Of a stretch of DNA of 64,000 nt, positions 1 through 8,093 are shown in pieces. Every line of letters begins with the position of its first letter. Within the stretch, counting starts at the first letter, position 1. This DNA is from Pseudoclavibacter sp. AY1F1 (GTDB taxonomy: Bacteria > Actinomycetota > Actinomycetes > Actinomycetales > Microbacteriaceae), in the NCBI RefSeq assembly GCF_002931075.1, contig NZ_PSTQ01000005.1, positions 124,001 through 188,000 on the forward strand, in the 5' to 3' direction. The notes beneath the pieces are model-generated. The model saw only the letters and a program-made list of their open reading frames with translations, ran no database searches and was not told the origin of the DNA. A program made the position numbers and the translations under genes.

Positions 1-581
1 GTCGCGCTCGGGTCGAGCATGGGGGCGCGGGGGAGCCACTTCGTCATGACCAGGCCGATCGCCGAGAAGAGGGCGAGCGCGCCGAAGACGTTGAGGGGTG
101 CAAGCCCAATCAGAGGCAGCGTTGCAAGGACGATCGAGATGACGCCTCGGTTCGCGAAGCCGTTCCAGCCGGCAACACGGTCCGGGTTCCGGAACGACGC
201 CATCGCAGCCCCCGCGGAGGCCACGGCGCCGCCCGCGCCGATGCCACCGATGAGCAGGCCGGCAATGGTGAGGGTCGGCACGAGGGCGGCCGCGAGGAAG
301 CCGAGCGTCGCGACTGCGAGCCCGATGCGCGCGACCTGGTGGCGGCGTGCGCCGGCGCAGAAGCCGGCGGTAGCGAGGCCGGCCAGCGCAGTCAGGAGCA
401 GTGTTCCCGTGACGAGCCAGCTGGCGCCGAGGACGTCGAGGCCGACAGCCTCCTGTGCTGCGCTGATCATGTACGGCGACAGGTTCACGGCAAGGTAACC
501 GGCGATCGCGATGGCGAACGTCGCCGACGCCGGAGCGAGGCGCAGGGGCACACGCGTGCTGAGTTCGGCTGCAGAGGTCAT
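1..581 (-). CDS. MFS transporter, N-terminal part (cut by window start)
   Basis: An open frame runs off the left edge of the window, so only about 193 N-terminal residues are visible. They contain five or six hydrophobic segments rich in Gly/Ala, with short charged loops such as GARRHQ between segments 2 and 3, as in the first half of a major facilitator superfamily permease. The ATG is preceded by GGAG at a normal distance. The gene is divergent from a TetR-type regulator and shares its intergenic palindrome, the usual arrangement of a drug- or metabolite-efflux pump with its repressor. The substrate cannot be read from the sequence. Confidence 0.8.
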   Translation of the reverse strand, partial: MTSAAELSTRVPLRLAPASATFAIAIAGYLAVNLSPYMISAAQEAVGLDVLGASWLVTGTLLLTALAGLATAGFCAGARRHQVARIGLAVATLGFLAAALVPTLTIAGLLIGGIGAGGAVASAGAAMASFRNPDRVAGWNGFANRGVISIVLATLPLIGLAPLNVFGALALFSAIGLVMTKWLPRAPMLDPSA

Positions 582-639
582 GGGGCTCCAGTGGGGTCGG
601 GGCTCGGCGGGGGCGCCGGGTCACCGAGTGCAAGTTTTG

Positions 640-671
640 GCGAACACCATTCGCCAGCGAATGGTGTTCGC
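640..671. promoter_or_regulatory. Double-palindrome operator between MFS and TetR genes
   Basis: A perfect 15-bp inverted repeat (640-654 and 657-671) has a 2-bp spacer. Each arm is itself a dyad, GCGAA-N5-TTCGC, so the element holds two tandem copies of one half-symmetric site 17 bp apart. This suits a TetR-family protein binding as two dimers. A TAGTAT -10-like box (672-677) abuts its right edge, so a bound repressor would cover the regulator's promoter and probably the divergent one. Confidence 0.8.
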
Positions 672-762
672 TAGTATGCACGGAGACGGGGCCGAGCGGA
701 AGGCATCCGGAATATTTTCCTCGAATGAGGGAACTTGACAGTGCACGACGAGAGGGCTGCCG

Positions 763-1377
763 ATGGACGGACGCAGAATCGTCGGCCTCACCCCGACGCT
801 CATCGCCGACGCAGGTTTGCAGCTCGTCGAGGCGGGGGAACCCTTCGGCGTCAACGCCATCGCGCGCAGTCTCGAGGTGCGGCCGTCATCGCTGTACAAG
901 CACGTCTCTGGACTCGACGACATCGTCGAACTCATGCGCGGACACCTCGTGGAGCGCTACCGCGTCGTCCCGGAACGGCAGGCGTGGGACACGTATGTCG
1001 AGCAGGTCGTGCGACTCCAACGGCGCATGTACGCCGACCACCCGGCGCTGCTTCCGTTCCTGATCGGCAAGACCATCACGAGTCCATCCGTCATCGAGGC
1101 CTACGACGACCTCGCCGTGGTGCTGCAGTCTGGGGGATTCCCCGACGGCGAGATTCTCACGTTCATCGGCATGATCGACGCGTTTGCGATCGGCTTCGGG
1201 CTCGAGCTCGCGTCGCCTGAGCAGGTCTGGCAACCGGATGCGCCGACCAGGCTCTTCGGGAGGCTCCTGGCCGATTCTGGGTCGGGCTCCGGGCGCGTCG
1301 AGCGCTCCTTCGAACTTGCGCTCGAGGTCCTACTCGGTGCGCTGCGCGACCGCCTCCCCGCGGGGGGCCAGGGCTGA
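763..1377 (+). CDS. TetR/AcrR-family transcriptional regulator
   Basis: This 204-residue protein has a TetR-like N-terminal helix-turn-helix at about residues 28-47 (NAIARSLEVRPSSLYKHVSG), followed by a helical ligand-binding domain. Length and layout match the family. A GAGAGGG stretch precedes the ATG. It is divergent from an MFS pump and very probably binds the double palindrome between them, repressing both genes until a ligand is sensed. The C-terminal domain is too variable to name the ligand. Confidence 0.88.
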   Translation: MDGRRIVGLTPTLIADAGLQLVEAGEPFGVNAIARSLEVRPSSLYKHVSGLDDIVELMRGHLVERYRVVPERQAWDTYVEQVVRLQRRMYADHPALLPFLIGKTITSPSVIEAYDDLAVVLQSGGFPDGEILTFIGMIDAFAIGFGLELASPEQVWQPDAPTRLFGRLLADSGSGSGRVERSFELALEVLLGALRDRLPAGGQG

Positions 1378-1527
1378 CCTGTGGTCGTTCTCGCGCCCCG
1401 GGGGCTCGTCCTTCAGGCCGATCTTGGGGCCTGGAGTGCGAAGTTCCGCGTCATTGCGGGGCAGAAGGTCGCGGAAGTCAGTAGCCTGGTTGCACCCGCC
1501 CGCGTCCCCGACCGCACGGAGTCTCCG

Positions 1528-2196
1528 ATGACGTTCTCGCACAGTGCCGCCCCCGAGCGCACACGCAGCAGCCCCTGGCTGTACGTCGCGCTCGGCGTCG
1601 TGCTGGTCGCTGCGCTCGCGGTGCTCGGGTTCTTCTTCGGCGGCTCGCTGCTCACGCAGATGACGAGCCGGGCTGCGGATGCGGACGAGACGGTCACGAT
1701 CGGCAGCGAGCAGACTGCGGTCACGGTTGTCGCACCGACAGGCTGGGTCATAGTGCCCCACTACTTCGGGAACGACGTCGTCACGCTTCGAAGCCCGGAT
1801 GCCCGCCTCGAGATCACCTTGCAGGTGCCGGATGCTCCCCAGTCGCTTGTGGAGGCCGCGCAGGCCGGGTCCACCCAGACATTCGAGGCGCTTGCCGACG
1901 AAAGCGACGCACCGGAAGGGGTGCCCACCTCCGGCTCGGAGAACCTGTTCTGGATTGACGAGACGCCCAAGGAAGGGCTGCTCGTGCGGCACGCGAGCGT
2001 CGAGTATGCGGCCACGGTTGCTGATGGGCAGGGCGCGCCTGGCGTCATGGTCGGTTCAGTGGCGTTCGCCAGCGCAGGTTCCGGAGCGGAGTCACCGAAC
2101 GCGTCGGTGATGTTCTCCGCCGAGGCCGACGATCTTGAGCTGTACCGCCCCGCGATCGCCCAGATTCTCGAGAGCATCGGCGGGCCGGTCGCGTGA
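1528..2196 (+). CDS. Single-pass membrane-anchored protein, unknown function
   Basis: A 222-residue protein with a short cytoplasmic N-terminus, one transmembrane helix at about residues 17-40 (WLYVALGVVLVAALAVLGFF) and an extracytoplasmic domain of about 180 residues. The outer domain has alternating beta-like segments and no motif I recognise. The frame stays open further upstream, but ATG 1528 has CGGAG about 9 nt before it and a TAGCCT -10-like box at 1482-1487. Its stop overlaps the GTG start of the next gene, so the two are probably co-translated. Involvement in cell-envelope work is inferred only from that coupling. Confidence 0.6.
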   Translation: MTFSHSAAPERTRSSPWLYVALGVVLVAALAVLGFFFGGSLLTQMTSRAADADETVTIGSEQTAVTVVAPTGWVIVPHYFGNDVVTLRSPDARLEITLQVPDAPQSLVEAAQAGSTQTFEALADESDAPEGVPTSGSENLFWIDETPKEGLLVRHASVEYAATVADGQGAPGVMVGSVAFASAGSGAESPNASVMFSAEADDLELYRPAIAQILESIGGPVA

Positions 2197-3863
2197 CGGC
2201 TGGAGGACCGCGCTCGCGGGGTCAGCGCACGCAGCCCCGCCCACTCCGCCGCCTGATCACCGGTGCCATGCTCGCGGCGGCGACGCTCGCGCTCTCGGCC
2301 TGCACACCCGCGCCGGACCTCGCCTGGCAGCCGCCTGTTCGCGCCGCCGTCACGAGCTTCGACGAGGCCGCGGGTGACGTCGCCGGTGCGGAAGCGGGCG
2401 CAACGCCGCTCGACCACTTCCGTATCCGCGACTCCGCACCCGCCGTCGACGCGAGATGGACGGAGGTGCCGGGGCAGACCGATCTGAACGCGCGCATCCG
2501 CTCGCTTGTCGTCGACACCGTCGGCGCGTTCGCGACGCGACTCGGCACCGCCTACGCGCCCGAGGCTGCAGCGGCGGGTGCCGGTCTCGGCAACCGCGGT
2601 TGCGAGGCAGGCTCCAGTAGCACCCCGGCGGCCGAGATACTCGCCCAAGGCGGCGCCACCGAAGGGGACGCGCTGATCATCACGTGCGAGATCGTGGTCG
2701 CGAGCGGCAGCGAGTTCGGGGAGCGCGTGCGTGTCGTCGAAGGGACTGTGGGCTCGACGCCGGCCGTGACCCGCGACGAGAGCTTCGTGTTCTTCGCCGA
2801 TACGGCGACGGCGCAGCAGGCTGGCGGAGCCGACATCATCACGGCGGATGCCGCACTCGCGATCTGGAACGAGCTTGTGCTCGCAGCTCGGCACGAGCTC
2901 GGCGCGCTTTGGGACACGCAGGTCGCGGCACCGAGCGAGGCGAACGCGGCCGTGCTCGCGCAGGGCTTCGCCGACGTCACACCGACGCCTGACGGCGGGT
3001 TGCGGATCGGCATCCCCGCCGGTCTCCTCACTCCCGAGATGGACGTGTCCGGCGGCGAAGGCACGGCCCCAACGGTCTCGCCGGACGGCACGACCACGCT
3101 GGTCGTCGGGGAGCCGATCGCGCACCGCTTCCCGAGCATCCACATCGGCCCGGAGGCCGCGTCGCCCATGCTCACCGACCTCGGTCGGGAGCTTGTCGCC
3201 GCTTCGGCAACCCCGCAGCCGCTCATCGCCGGCGAGCGACCCCTCGCGGGCGACCGCGCAGTCGACTGCGACCTCTTCCCCTGTGTCGCCCTGACCTTCG
3301 ACGACGGGCCCGCGCCGATCACCGAGACGCTGCTCGACCAGCTCCAAGAGCACGACGCGACTGCCACTTTCTTCCTCGTCGGACCGAACGTGCAGCGGCA
3401 TCCCGAGATCGCGCGACAGATCGACGACGACGGCCACCAGCTCGGCAACCACTCGTGGACGCATCCGCAGTTCACGACCCTCGACGATAAGAAGATCGAA
3501 GAGGAGGTCAAGAAGACGAACGACGCCATCGTCGCCGCGACGGGCGAGCGGCCGACCGTCTTCAGGCCGCCGTACGGCGACCTCGACGCTCGGGTGCTCA
3601 CGAAGCTCGGCATGCCGGCGATCCTCTGGGACATCGACACGCTCGACTGGGAGGGGCCAGCCCACGAGACGCTCGTCGACCGGGGCGCGAACGAGGCGCA
3701 GGCGGGCTCGATCATCCTCATGCACGACATCCACGACTCGACGGTGGATGCGGTGCCCGAGATCCTCACCGGGCTGCACGACCGCGGGTTTGTGCTGGTC
3801 ACGATCGACCAGATTTTCGGCGGTACCCCAGCCGCAGGCAACAGCTACACGTCGGCGCGCTGA
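2193..3863 (+). CDS. Secreted polysaccharide deacetylase (NodB domain) lipoprotein
   Basis: The 556-residue protein starts at a GTG overlapping the previous stop. It has a lipoprotein signal ending LSAC (Cys37), an intermediate domain of about 300 residues, and a C-terminal NodB homology domain from about residue 360. The carbohydrate esterase family 4 motifs are in order: TFDDGP (368-373, metal-binding Asp), HSWTHP (about 420, metal His pair), RPPYG (about 459), DTLDW and LMHDIH (about 510, catalytic His). These residues support a working metal-dependent N- or O-deacetylase acting on peptidoglycan or another wall glycan outside the membrane. The middle domain may be a wall-binding or regulatory module; I could not assign it. 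Confidence 0.88.
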   Translation: MTAGGPRSRGQRTQPRPLRRLITGAMLAAATLALSACTPAPDLAWQPPVRAAVTSFDEAAGDVAGAEAGATPLDHFRIRDSAPAVDARWTEVPGQTDLNARIRSLVVDTVGAFATRLGTAYAPEAAAAGAGLGNRGCEAGSSSTPAAEILAQGGATEGDALIITCEIVVASGSEFGERVRVVEGTVGSTPAVTRDESFVFFADTATAQQAGGADIITADAALAIWNELVLAARHELGALWDTQVAAPSEANAAVLAQGFADVTPTPDGGLRIGIPAGLLTPEMDVSGGEGTAPTVSPDGTTTLVVGEPIAHRFPSIHIGPEAASPMLTDLGRELVAASATPQPLIAGERPLAGDRAVDCDLFPCVALTFDDGPAPITETLLDQLQEHDATATFFLVGPNVQRHPEIARQIDDDGHQLGNHSWTHPQFTTLDDKKIEEEVKKTNDAIVAATGERPTVFRPPYGDLDARVLTKLGMPAILWDIDTLDWEGPAHETLVDRGANEAQAGSIILMHDIHDSTVDAVPEILTGLHDRGFVLVTIDQIFGGTPAAGNSYTSAR

Positions 3864-3876
3864 CGCCGCCGCCGGG

Positions 3877-4275
3877 TTACGCCTGAACCTGAGCGGCCCA
3901 CGACCGGACGATGTCCTCGAGCGCGCCGCGCGCATCCTCGAACTCGGCGAGGCTCGCGAAGGAGGCGGTCGCGCGGTTTCGGCCCGGCCACTTCAGCAGC
4001 TTCGCGGGCGCGTCGACCACAAGCTCGGGATGCTCCGGCTTCACCTTCGCCCCCGTGTGCAGAACCAGCTGAACCGCCGTCGGGCGACGAAGGTTGAGGG
4101 TCGCGAAGTCGTCGGCGCCGGCGACCGCGTAGTTCGGTGCCTTCCACTTGATGCTCTCGACCACGTCCGGGTGGGCGCTGAGGAGCAGCTCCCGGAGCGC
4201 TTCGGCGACGCCTCTCAGCGGATGCGCGAGCTCGGCGAAGTAGGCGTCGACATCCGGCGAAGTGGCAGCGGTCAT
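3877..4275 (-). CDS. DUF1801 (YdhG-like) domain protein
   Basis: A 132-residue cytosolic protein with the DUF1801 pattern: an N-terminal helical stretch (FAELAHPLRGVAEALRELL), then ESIKWKAPNYAVAGADDFATL, which matches the family's conserved I-K-W-x-x-P core. Members are small and common in actinobacteria, with no firmly established biochemical role. The start is supported by a TACGCT box exactly 6 nt before the ATG, so the mRNA is probably leaderless. It is convergent with the NodB gene. Confidence 0.75.
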   Translation of the reverse strand: MTAATSPDVDAYFAELAHPLRGVAEALRELLLSAHPDVVESIKWKAPNYAVAGADDFATLNLRRPTAVQLVLHTGAKVKPEHPELVVDAPAKLLKWPGRNRATASFASLAEFEDARGALEDIVRSWAAQVQA

Positions 4276-4281
4276 GCCGCC

Positions 4282-4287
4282 AGCGTA
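4282..4287 (-). promoter_or_regulatory. Leaderless -10 box of DUF1801 gene
   Basis: TACGCT on the minus strand lies 6 nt upstream of the ATG, so transcription would begin at or next to the start codon. Confidence 0.6.
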
Positions 4288-4335
4288 GACCCGAGGATCG
4301 CTGGCGGCGGGACCGCTGCTGCCTGCAGATGCCGG

Positions 4336-5118
4336 TTAGTACTTGGCCGACTGGCCGCCGTCGATGGGCACTACCGCGGCGTTGATGTAGCTCGCGTCGT
4401 CGGAGAGGAGGAACGCGACGACGGCCGCGATCTCCTCTGGCTGCCCGTACCGCTTCGTGGGGTTGATCTGGATGAACTGCTCCGCAGCCTTCTCCGGGTG
4501 CTCGGCATCGAGCTGGCGCATGGAGTTCTCGACCATGGGCGTCCAGATCGCGCCGGGCGCGATGGCGTTGATGCGCACGCCGAACTGGCCGTACTCGATG
4601 GCCGAGTTGCGGGTCAGGCCGACGACTCCGTGCTTCGCGGCGGCGTAGCCGGACTGGTTGCCGACGCCGCGGATGCCGCCGACGGAAGCCGTGTTGACGA
4701 CGTAACCGGAGCCCTGCTCGCGCATGACCTTCAGCACCTTTTCGAGGCCGAGGAACACACCGCGGAGGTTGATGGCGATGACACGCTCGAACTCTGCTGC
4801 GCCGAAGTCTTCGGTGAGGTTCTGGCGGCCCTCGATGCCGGCGTTGTTGAAGAAGCCGTCGATGCGGCCGAAGCGCTCGATGGTCGCCGCGACGTAGGCG
4901 TCGGTGTCAGCCTCGCTGGAGACGTCTGCGGTCGTGGTGAAGACCTCGGCTCCAGGGATGGCATCGAGGATGGCGGCCTTGCTCGCCTCGAGGCCCTGCT
5001 CTGAGATGTCGACGAGCGCGAGCTTCGCGCCTTCGCTCGCGACGCGGATGGCGGCGGCGCGGCCGAGGCCTGAACCCCCACCGGTGATCAGAACGACTTT
5101 GTCGGTGAACCGAGACAT
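4336..5118 (-). CDS. Short-chain dehydrogenase/reductase (SDR)
   Basis: 260 residues, the usual classical SDR length. It has the Rossmann cofactor motif TGGGSGLG (12-19), NNAG (91-94) and the catalytic set Ser145, Tyr158 and Lys162 in YAAAK. Asp36-Ile-Ser after beta-strand 2 (ALVDIS) favours NAD(H) over NADP(H). The C-terminus GGQSAKY is typical of family members that act on sugars, steroids or keto-alcohols. The start has AAGGAG at good spacing. It stands alone between a leaderless minus-strand gene and a divergent GST, so the substrate is unknown. Confidence 0.88.
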   Translation of the reverse strand: MSRFTDKVVLITGGGSGLGRAAAIRVASEGAKLALVDISEQGLEASKAAILDAIPGAEVFTTTADVSSEADTDAYVAATIERFGRIDGFFNNAGIEGRQNLTEDFGAAEFERVIAINLRGVFLGLEKVLKVMREQGSGYVVNTASVGGIRGVGNQSGYAAAKHGVVGLTRNSAIEYGQFGVRINAIAPGAIWTPMVENSMRQLDAEHPEKAAEQFIQINPTKRYGQPEEIAAVVAFLLSDDASYINAAVVPIDGGQSAKY

Positions 5119-5252
5119 GCTGCTCCTTCGTAGGTTGCATCGCCCGGCAGTCGCAGGACGACACTTTAGTTATGTCATGAGTCAGTGAAAATATTCCGAA
5201 CCCGCCGACGAATGCGAGAAGCCGCCCCCAGGGAGCATCCACATCCGCTTCC

Positions 5253-5258
5253 TAGGAT
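5253..5258 (+). promoter_or_regulatory. Leaderless -10 box of GST gene
   Basis: TAGGAT followed by exactly 6 nt and the ATG; no ribosome-binding site is visible. This supports ATG 5265 as the 5' end of the message. Confidence 0.65.
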
Positions 5259-5264
5259 TGGCGC

Positions 5265-6371
5265 ATGACTCAGGCGACGCAGGATGCACGGCCAGACGGT
5301 GAAGAAGCGGCGAGCGAGGAAGCGGCCGAACAGGGCGTGTACTCGAAGGCAGGTCAGCCCTTCGACCGCGACACGAACTACATCGGTGACCGCATCACGA
5401 AGGGTGCGCGCTCGGTCGGCGAGGGCATCCAGACCTGGCCCGTCGAGGCTGGCCGCTACCGGCTCGTCGTCGCGCGGGCCTGCCCGTGGGCGAACCGCGC
5501 CATCATCGTGCGCCGGCTCCTTGGCCTCGAGGACGCGATCTCGATGGGCATCTGCGGACCGGTGCACGACAAGCGTTCGTGGACCTTCGACAAGGACCCG
5601 GGCGGCCTCGACCCGGTGCTCGGCATCCCACGCATCCAGGACGCCTACCTGCAGCGCTTCCCCGACTACCCTCGTGGCATCACCGTGCCCGCGATCGTCG
5701 ACGTGCCGAGCGGCGGCGTCGTCACCAACGACTACCCGTGGATCACGCTCGACTTCTCGACCGAGTGGACCGACTTCCACCGCGACGGGGCACCCGACCT
5801 CTACCCGGAGGTGCTACGCGACGAGATGGACGCCGTCATGAAGCACATCTACACGGAGATCAACAACGGCGTCTACCGCTGCGGATTCGCGGGCTCGCAA
5901 GAGGCCTACGACGAGGCCTACGACCGCCTCTTCACGGCGCTCGACATCGTCTCGGAGCGCCTCGAGACGCGTCGCTACCTCATGGGCGACACCATCACGG
6001 AAGCCGACGTGCGCCTCTTCACGACCCTGGCGCGCTTCGACGCCGTCTACCACGGCCACTTCAAGTGCAACCGGCAGAAGCTGAGCGAGATGCCCGTGCT
6101 GTGGGCCTACGCGCGCGACCTGTTCCAGACCCCAGGCTTCGGCGACACGACCGACTTCGTCGACATCAAACGCCACTATTACGACGTGCACCGCGACATC
6201 AACCCAAGCGGAATCGTGCCGGCTGGCCCCGAGCTGCACAACTGGAACCTGCCGCACTTCCGCGAGCAGCTCGGCGGCTCCCCGTTCGGCGACGGCACCC
6301 CGCCAGGTCCGAACCTCGAACCCATCGAAGCCGATCACGACCTCGTGCACCTCGGACGGACGCGCGCATGA
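5265..6371 (+). CDS. Xi-class glutathione S-transferase-like protein (YqjG/ECM4 family)
   Basis: 368 residues. An N-terminal thioredoxin-like domain carries ACPWANR (catalytic Cys73), the signature of glutathionyl-hydroquinone reductases, followed by VPAIVD with its cis-Pro and a helical C-terminal GST domain. Conserved Xi-class elements include the TTLARFDAVYHGHFKCN stretch. In organisms with glutathione this family reduces glutathionyl-hydroquinones. Actinobacteria mainly use mycothiol, so the natural thiol here may differ; that is inference. The stop overlaps the next ATG (ATGA), coupling it to a DinB-fold protein of the superfamily that includes mycothiol transferases. Confidence 0.87.
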   Translation: MTQATQDARPDGEEAASEEAAEQGVYSKAGQPFDRDTNYIGDRITKGARSVGEGIQTWPVEAGRYRLVVARACPWANRAIIVRRLLGLEDAISMGICGPVHDKRSWTFDKDPGGLDPVLGIPRIQDAYLQRFPDYPRGITVPAIVDVPSGGVVTNDYPWITLDFSTEWTDFHRDGAPDLYPEVLRDEMDAVMKHIYTEINNGVYRCGFAGSQEAYDEAYDRLFTALDIVSERLETRRYLMGDTITEADVRLFTTLARFDAVYHGHFKCNRQKLSEMPVLWAYARDLFQTPGFGDTTDFVDIKRHYYDVHRDINPSGIVPAGPELHNWNLPHFREQLGGSPFGDGTPPGPNLEPIEADHDLVHLGRTRA

Positions 6372-6880
6372 GCGTCGACGCACGGGACGTGCTCGACGAG
6401 TTCGCGAGCCGGCCCATCGAGACGGCCAGGCGATTTGCGGACAAGCTGGCCGCAGATACGCTCAACGCGCATCCGGGCGGCCACGACAACTCGATCGCGT
6501 GGCTGCTCTGGCACACGGCGCGCGAGATCGACGTGCAGGTTGCTGCGCTCTCGAGCAGCGACGAGGTGTGGTCGTCGCAAGGGTTCGATACTCGGTTCGA
6601 CCTCGGTGAGGTCGGGAACTCGGTCGGTTACGGGCACTCGAGCGCGGAAGCCCGGGCGGTCGTCGTCGACGATGCGACGCTGCTGCTCGACTACCTGCGC
6701 GCGACGACGGATGCACTGCGCTCGTACATCCGCTCGCTCGCCCCCGACGCACTCGGCGAGGTCATCGACGAGGATTGGGATCCGCCCGTCACGAGAGCCG
6801 CCCGCATCGTCAGCATCATCGATGACGCGGCCCAGCACATTGGCCAGGCCGCATACGCCGCGGGGATCGCTCGGGGCTGA
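6368..6880 (+). CDS. DinB-fold protein (mycothiol-transferase-like, DUF664-type)
   Basis: 170 residues with a predicted four-helix DinB/YfiT-like layout. Candidate metal-binding histidines are in LLWHTAREID (about residue 49) and the C-terminal DDAAQHIGQAAYAAG, which matches the H-x-GQ ending of actinobacterial DinB/mycothiol-dependent S-transferases. A third ligand is not obvious. It begins at an ATG overlapping the stop of the GST-like gene by 4 nt, so the two are translationally coupled. A role in thiol-dependent detoxification is plausible from fold and context but not proven. Confidence 0.72.
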   Translation: MSVDARDVLDEFASRPIETARRFADKLAADTLNAHPGGHDNSIAWLLWHTAREIDVQVAALSSSDEVWSSQGFDTRFDLGEVGNSVGYGHSSAEARAVVVDDATLLLDYLRATTDALRSYIRSLAPDALGEVIDEDWDPPVTRAARIVSIIDDAAQHIGQAAYAAGIARG

Positions 6881-6925
6881 CGCGCGGAAGCGGTGACCCC
6901 GGCCGCTCAGCGGACGGCGGGGTGC

Positions 6926-7822
6926 TCAGATGTCCGACAGCGCCTTCGCGATGGCGAGGTGCAGGGTCACGAGCGTCGGCCAGCCTTCCTCGGCGACCTG
7001 GTGCGCGTTGAGCACGGCGTGCGCGATGCACCACTCCCTGGCGTCGTCGAGGTCGATACCAGCCTCACCGCTGATGAGCTCGACCCGGCTGCGCACCTCG
7101 GCGTGCATGAGCGCCCCGCCGCGGTAGTCGTCGACACGAGTGCGCAGCGCCGGGTACACCTCGAAGCCCGCCGGCCCCGCGACAGGTTTCGGGTCGATGG
7201 CCAGCCACGGCTCGCGCTCGGCCGCGAGCACGTTGCCGTAGTGCAGGTCAAGGTGCAGCAGCTTCGGATCGTAGGGTCGCGAATCGAACGTGTCGAGCGC
7301 GCGGTCGACCCAGCGTCGCGGCACCGACGACGGATACGCGCGGAGCGGCTCGATCCAACCCCTCGCCTCCTCGCGGAAGTCGGGCACCGAGTGCGGGGGA
7401 GCGACGTGCAAACGACGCAGAAGCCCGCCGATGACAAGGCAGGCGTCGTCAGTCTCGATGGCGTGCAGGTCGCGGGATGCGTGGAGCGGCTCGAGGAGCA
7501 GGGCGAAGTCGGCCGGATGGGCGGCCGTGAGGCGCACGATCCCGTTGCTGTTCCAATGTCGCAGCCCGAGGTGCTCCGCCGACGCCTCCCGGTGCGGCCA
7601 ACTGAGCTTCAGCATCTGCGCCTCGCCACGCCTCGTGACCGGGATCACGATCGCATTGTGGCCGTTGCGGGCGTCGCCTGCGATGGTCAGGTCCCAGGCG
7701 GTGAGGCGCTGCTCGATGAGCGCGGGCAGTCGCGCGAGCCAGGCGTCGCCGTCGTCCGAGATGTCTGCGGGGCGGCCGGTCAGGCGGCGCACGAGGTCGT
7801 CAGGGATCAGCACGAGGACCAC
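6926..7822 (-). CDS. APH(6)-family kinase (streptomycin 6-kinase-like)
   Basis: 298 residues. The catalytic loop LLHLDLHYGNVLAA (Asp192) is followed by EREPWLAIDPKPVAG (Asp210, metal ligand), the pattern of streptomycin/hydroxyurea 6-phosphotransferases. An ATP-contacting Lys72 sits in MLKLSWP, with Glu83 downstream. Many chromosomal members are uncharacterised small-molecule kinases, so streptomycin resistance should not be assumed. The first start codon in frame is a GTG. Just upstream lies a TAGCTT box and an ATG in another frame (see findings), so the true start is uncertain; GTG 7813 is an alternative. Confidence 0.8.
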   Translation of the reverse strand: MVLVLIPDDLVRRLTGRPADISDDGDAWLARLPALIEQRLTAWDLTIAGDARNGHNAIVIPVTRRGEAQMLKLSWPHREASAEHLGLRHWNSNGIVRLTAAHPADFALLLEPLHASRDLHAIETDDACLVIGGLLRRLHVAPPHSVPDFREEARGWIEPLRAYPSSVPRRWVDRALDTFDSRPYDPKLLHLDLHYGNVLAAEREPWLAIDPKPVAGPAGFEVYPALRTRVDDYRGGALMHAEVRSRVELISGEAGIDLDDAREWCIAHAVLNAHQVAEEGWPTLVTLHLAIAKALSDI

Positions 7823-7880
7823 GCGTTTGGCATGGGCCGAAGCTACACCACAGGCGACCGAATGCTCGCGGTGGCGACAA

Positions 7881-7917
7881 AAGAGGCCCGAGTTCGCGTT
7901 GCGAACTCGGGCCTCTT
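7881..7917 (-). terminator. Rho-independent terminator after tRNA-Pro
   Basis: A perfect 17-bp stem (7881-7897 / 7901-7917) with a 3-nt loop. On the minus strand it is followed by a TTTTG run, and it lies 18 nt downstream of the tRNA 3' end. Confidence 0.9.
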
Positions 7918-7934
7918 CTTGTTACGACACAGTG

Positions 7935-8008
<74 letters not shown>

Positions 8009-8038
8009 ATCGCTCACCGCCGAGCGGCGAACTCCCCA

Positions 8039-8068
8039 AGAGTACCCGAAGGTTGCCCGCGCCGCCAA
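8039..8068 (-). promoter_or_regulatory. Promoter of tRNA-Pro
   Basis: TTGGCG (8063-8068) and TACTCT (8039-8044), spaced 18 bp, on the minus strand. The -10 box ends about 30 nt upstream of the tRNA 5' end. This is one of the few sites in the window with a recognisable -35. Confidence 0.6.
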
Positions 8069-8093
8069 CCGAGGGCGCGAGCAACGGAAACTC

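Noticed and set aside
733-742. TTGACA before the TetR gene as a -35 box
   Set aside because: No -10 lies at suitable spacing before the start codon; the TAGTAT at the operator edge is a better promoter.
1761-3935. Long open frame on the minus strand opposite the NodB gene
   Set aside because: It is Arg-rich, lacks recognisable domains and lies antisense to a gene with full catalytic motifs; high GC content produces such frames.
6926-7822. Acquired streptomycin resistance gene
   Set aside because: The kinase is APH(6)-like, but base composition matches its neighbours and there are no mobile-element signs; a housekeeping small-molecule kinase is as likely.
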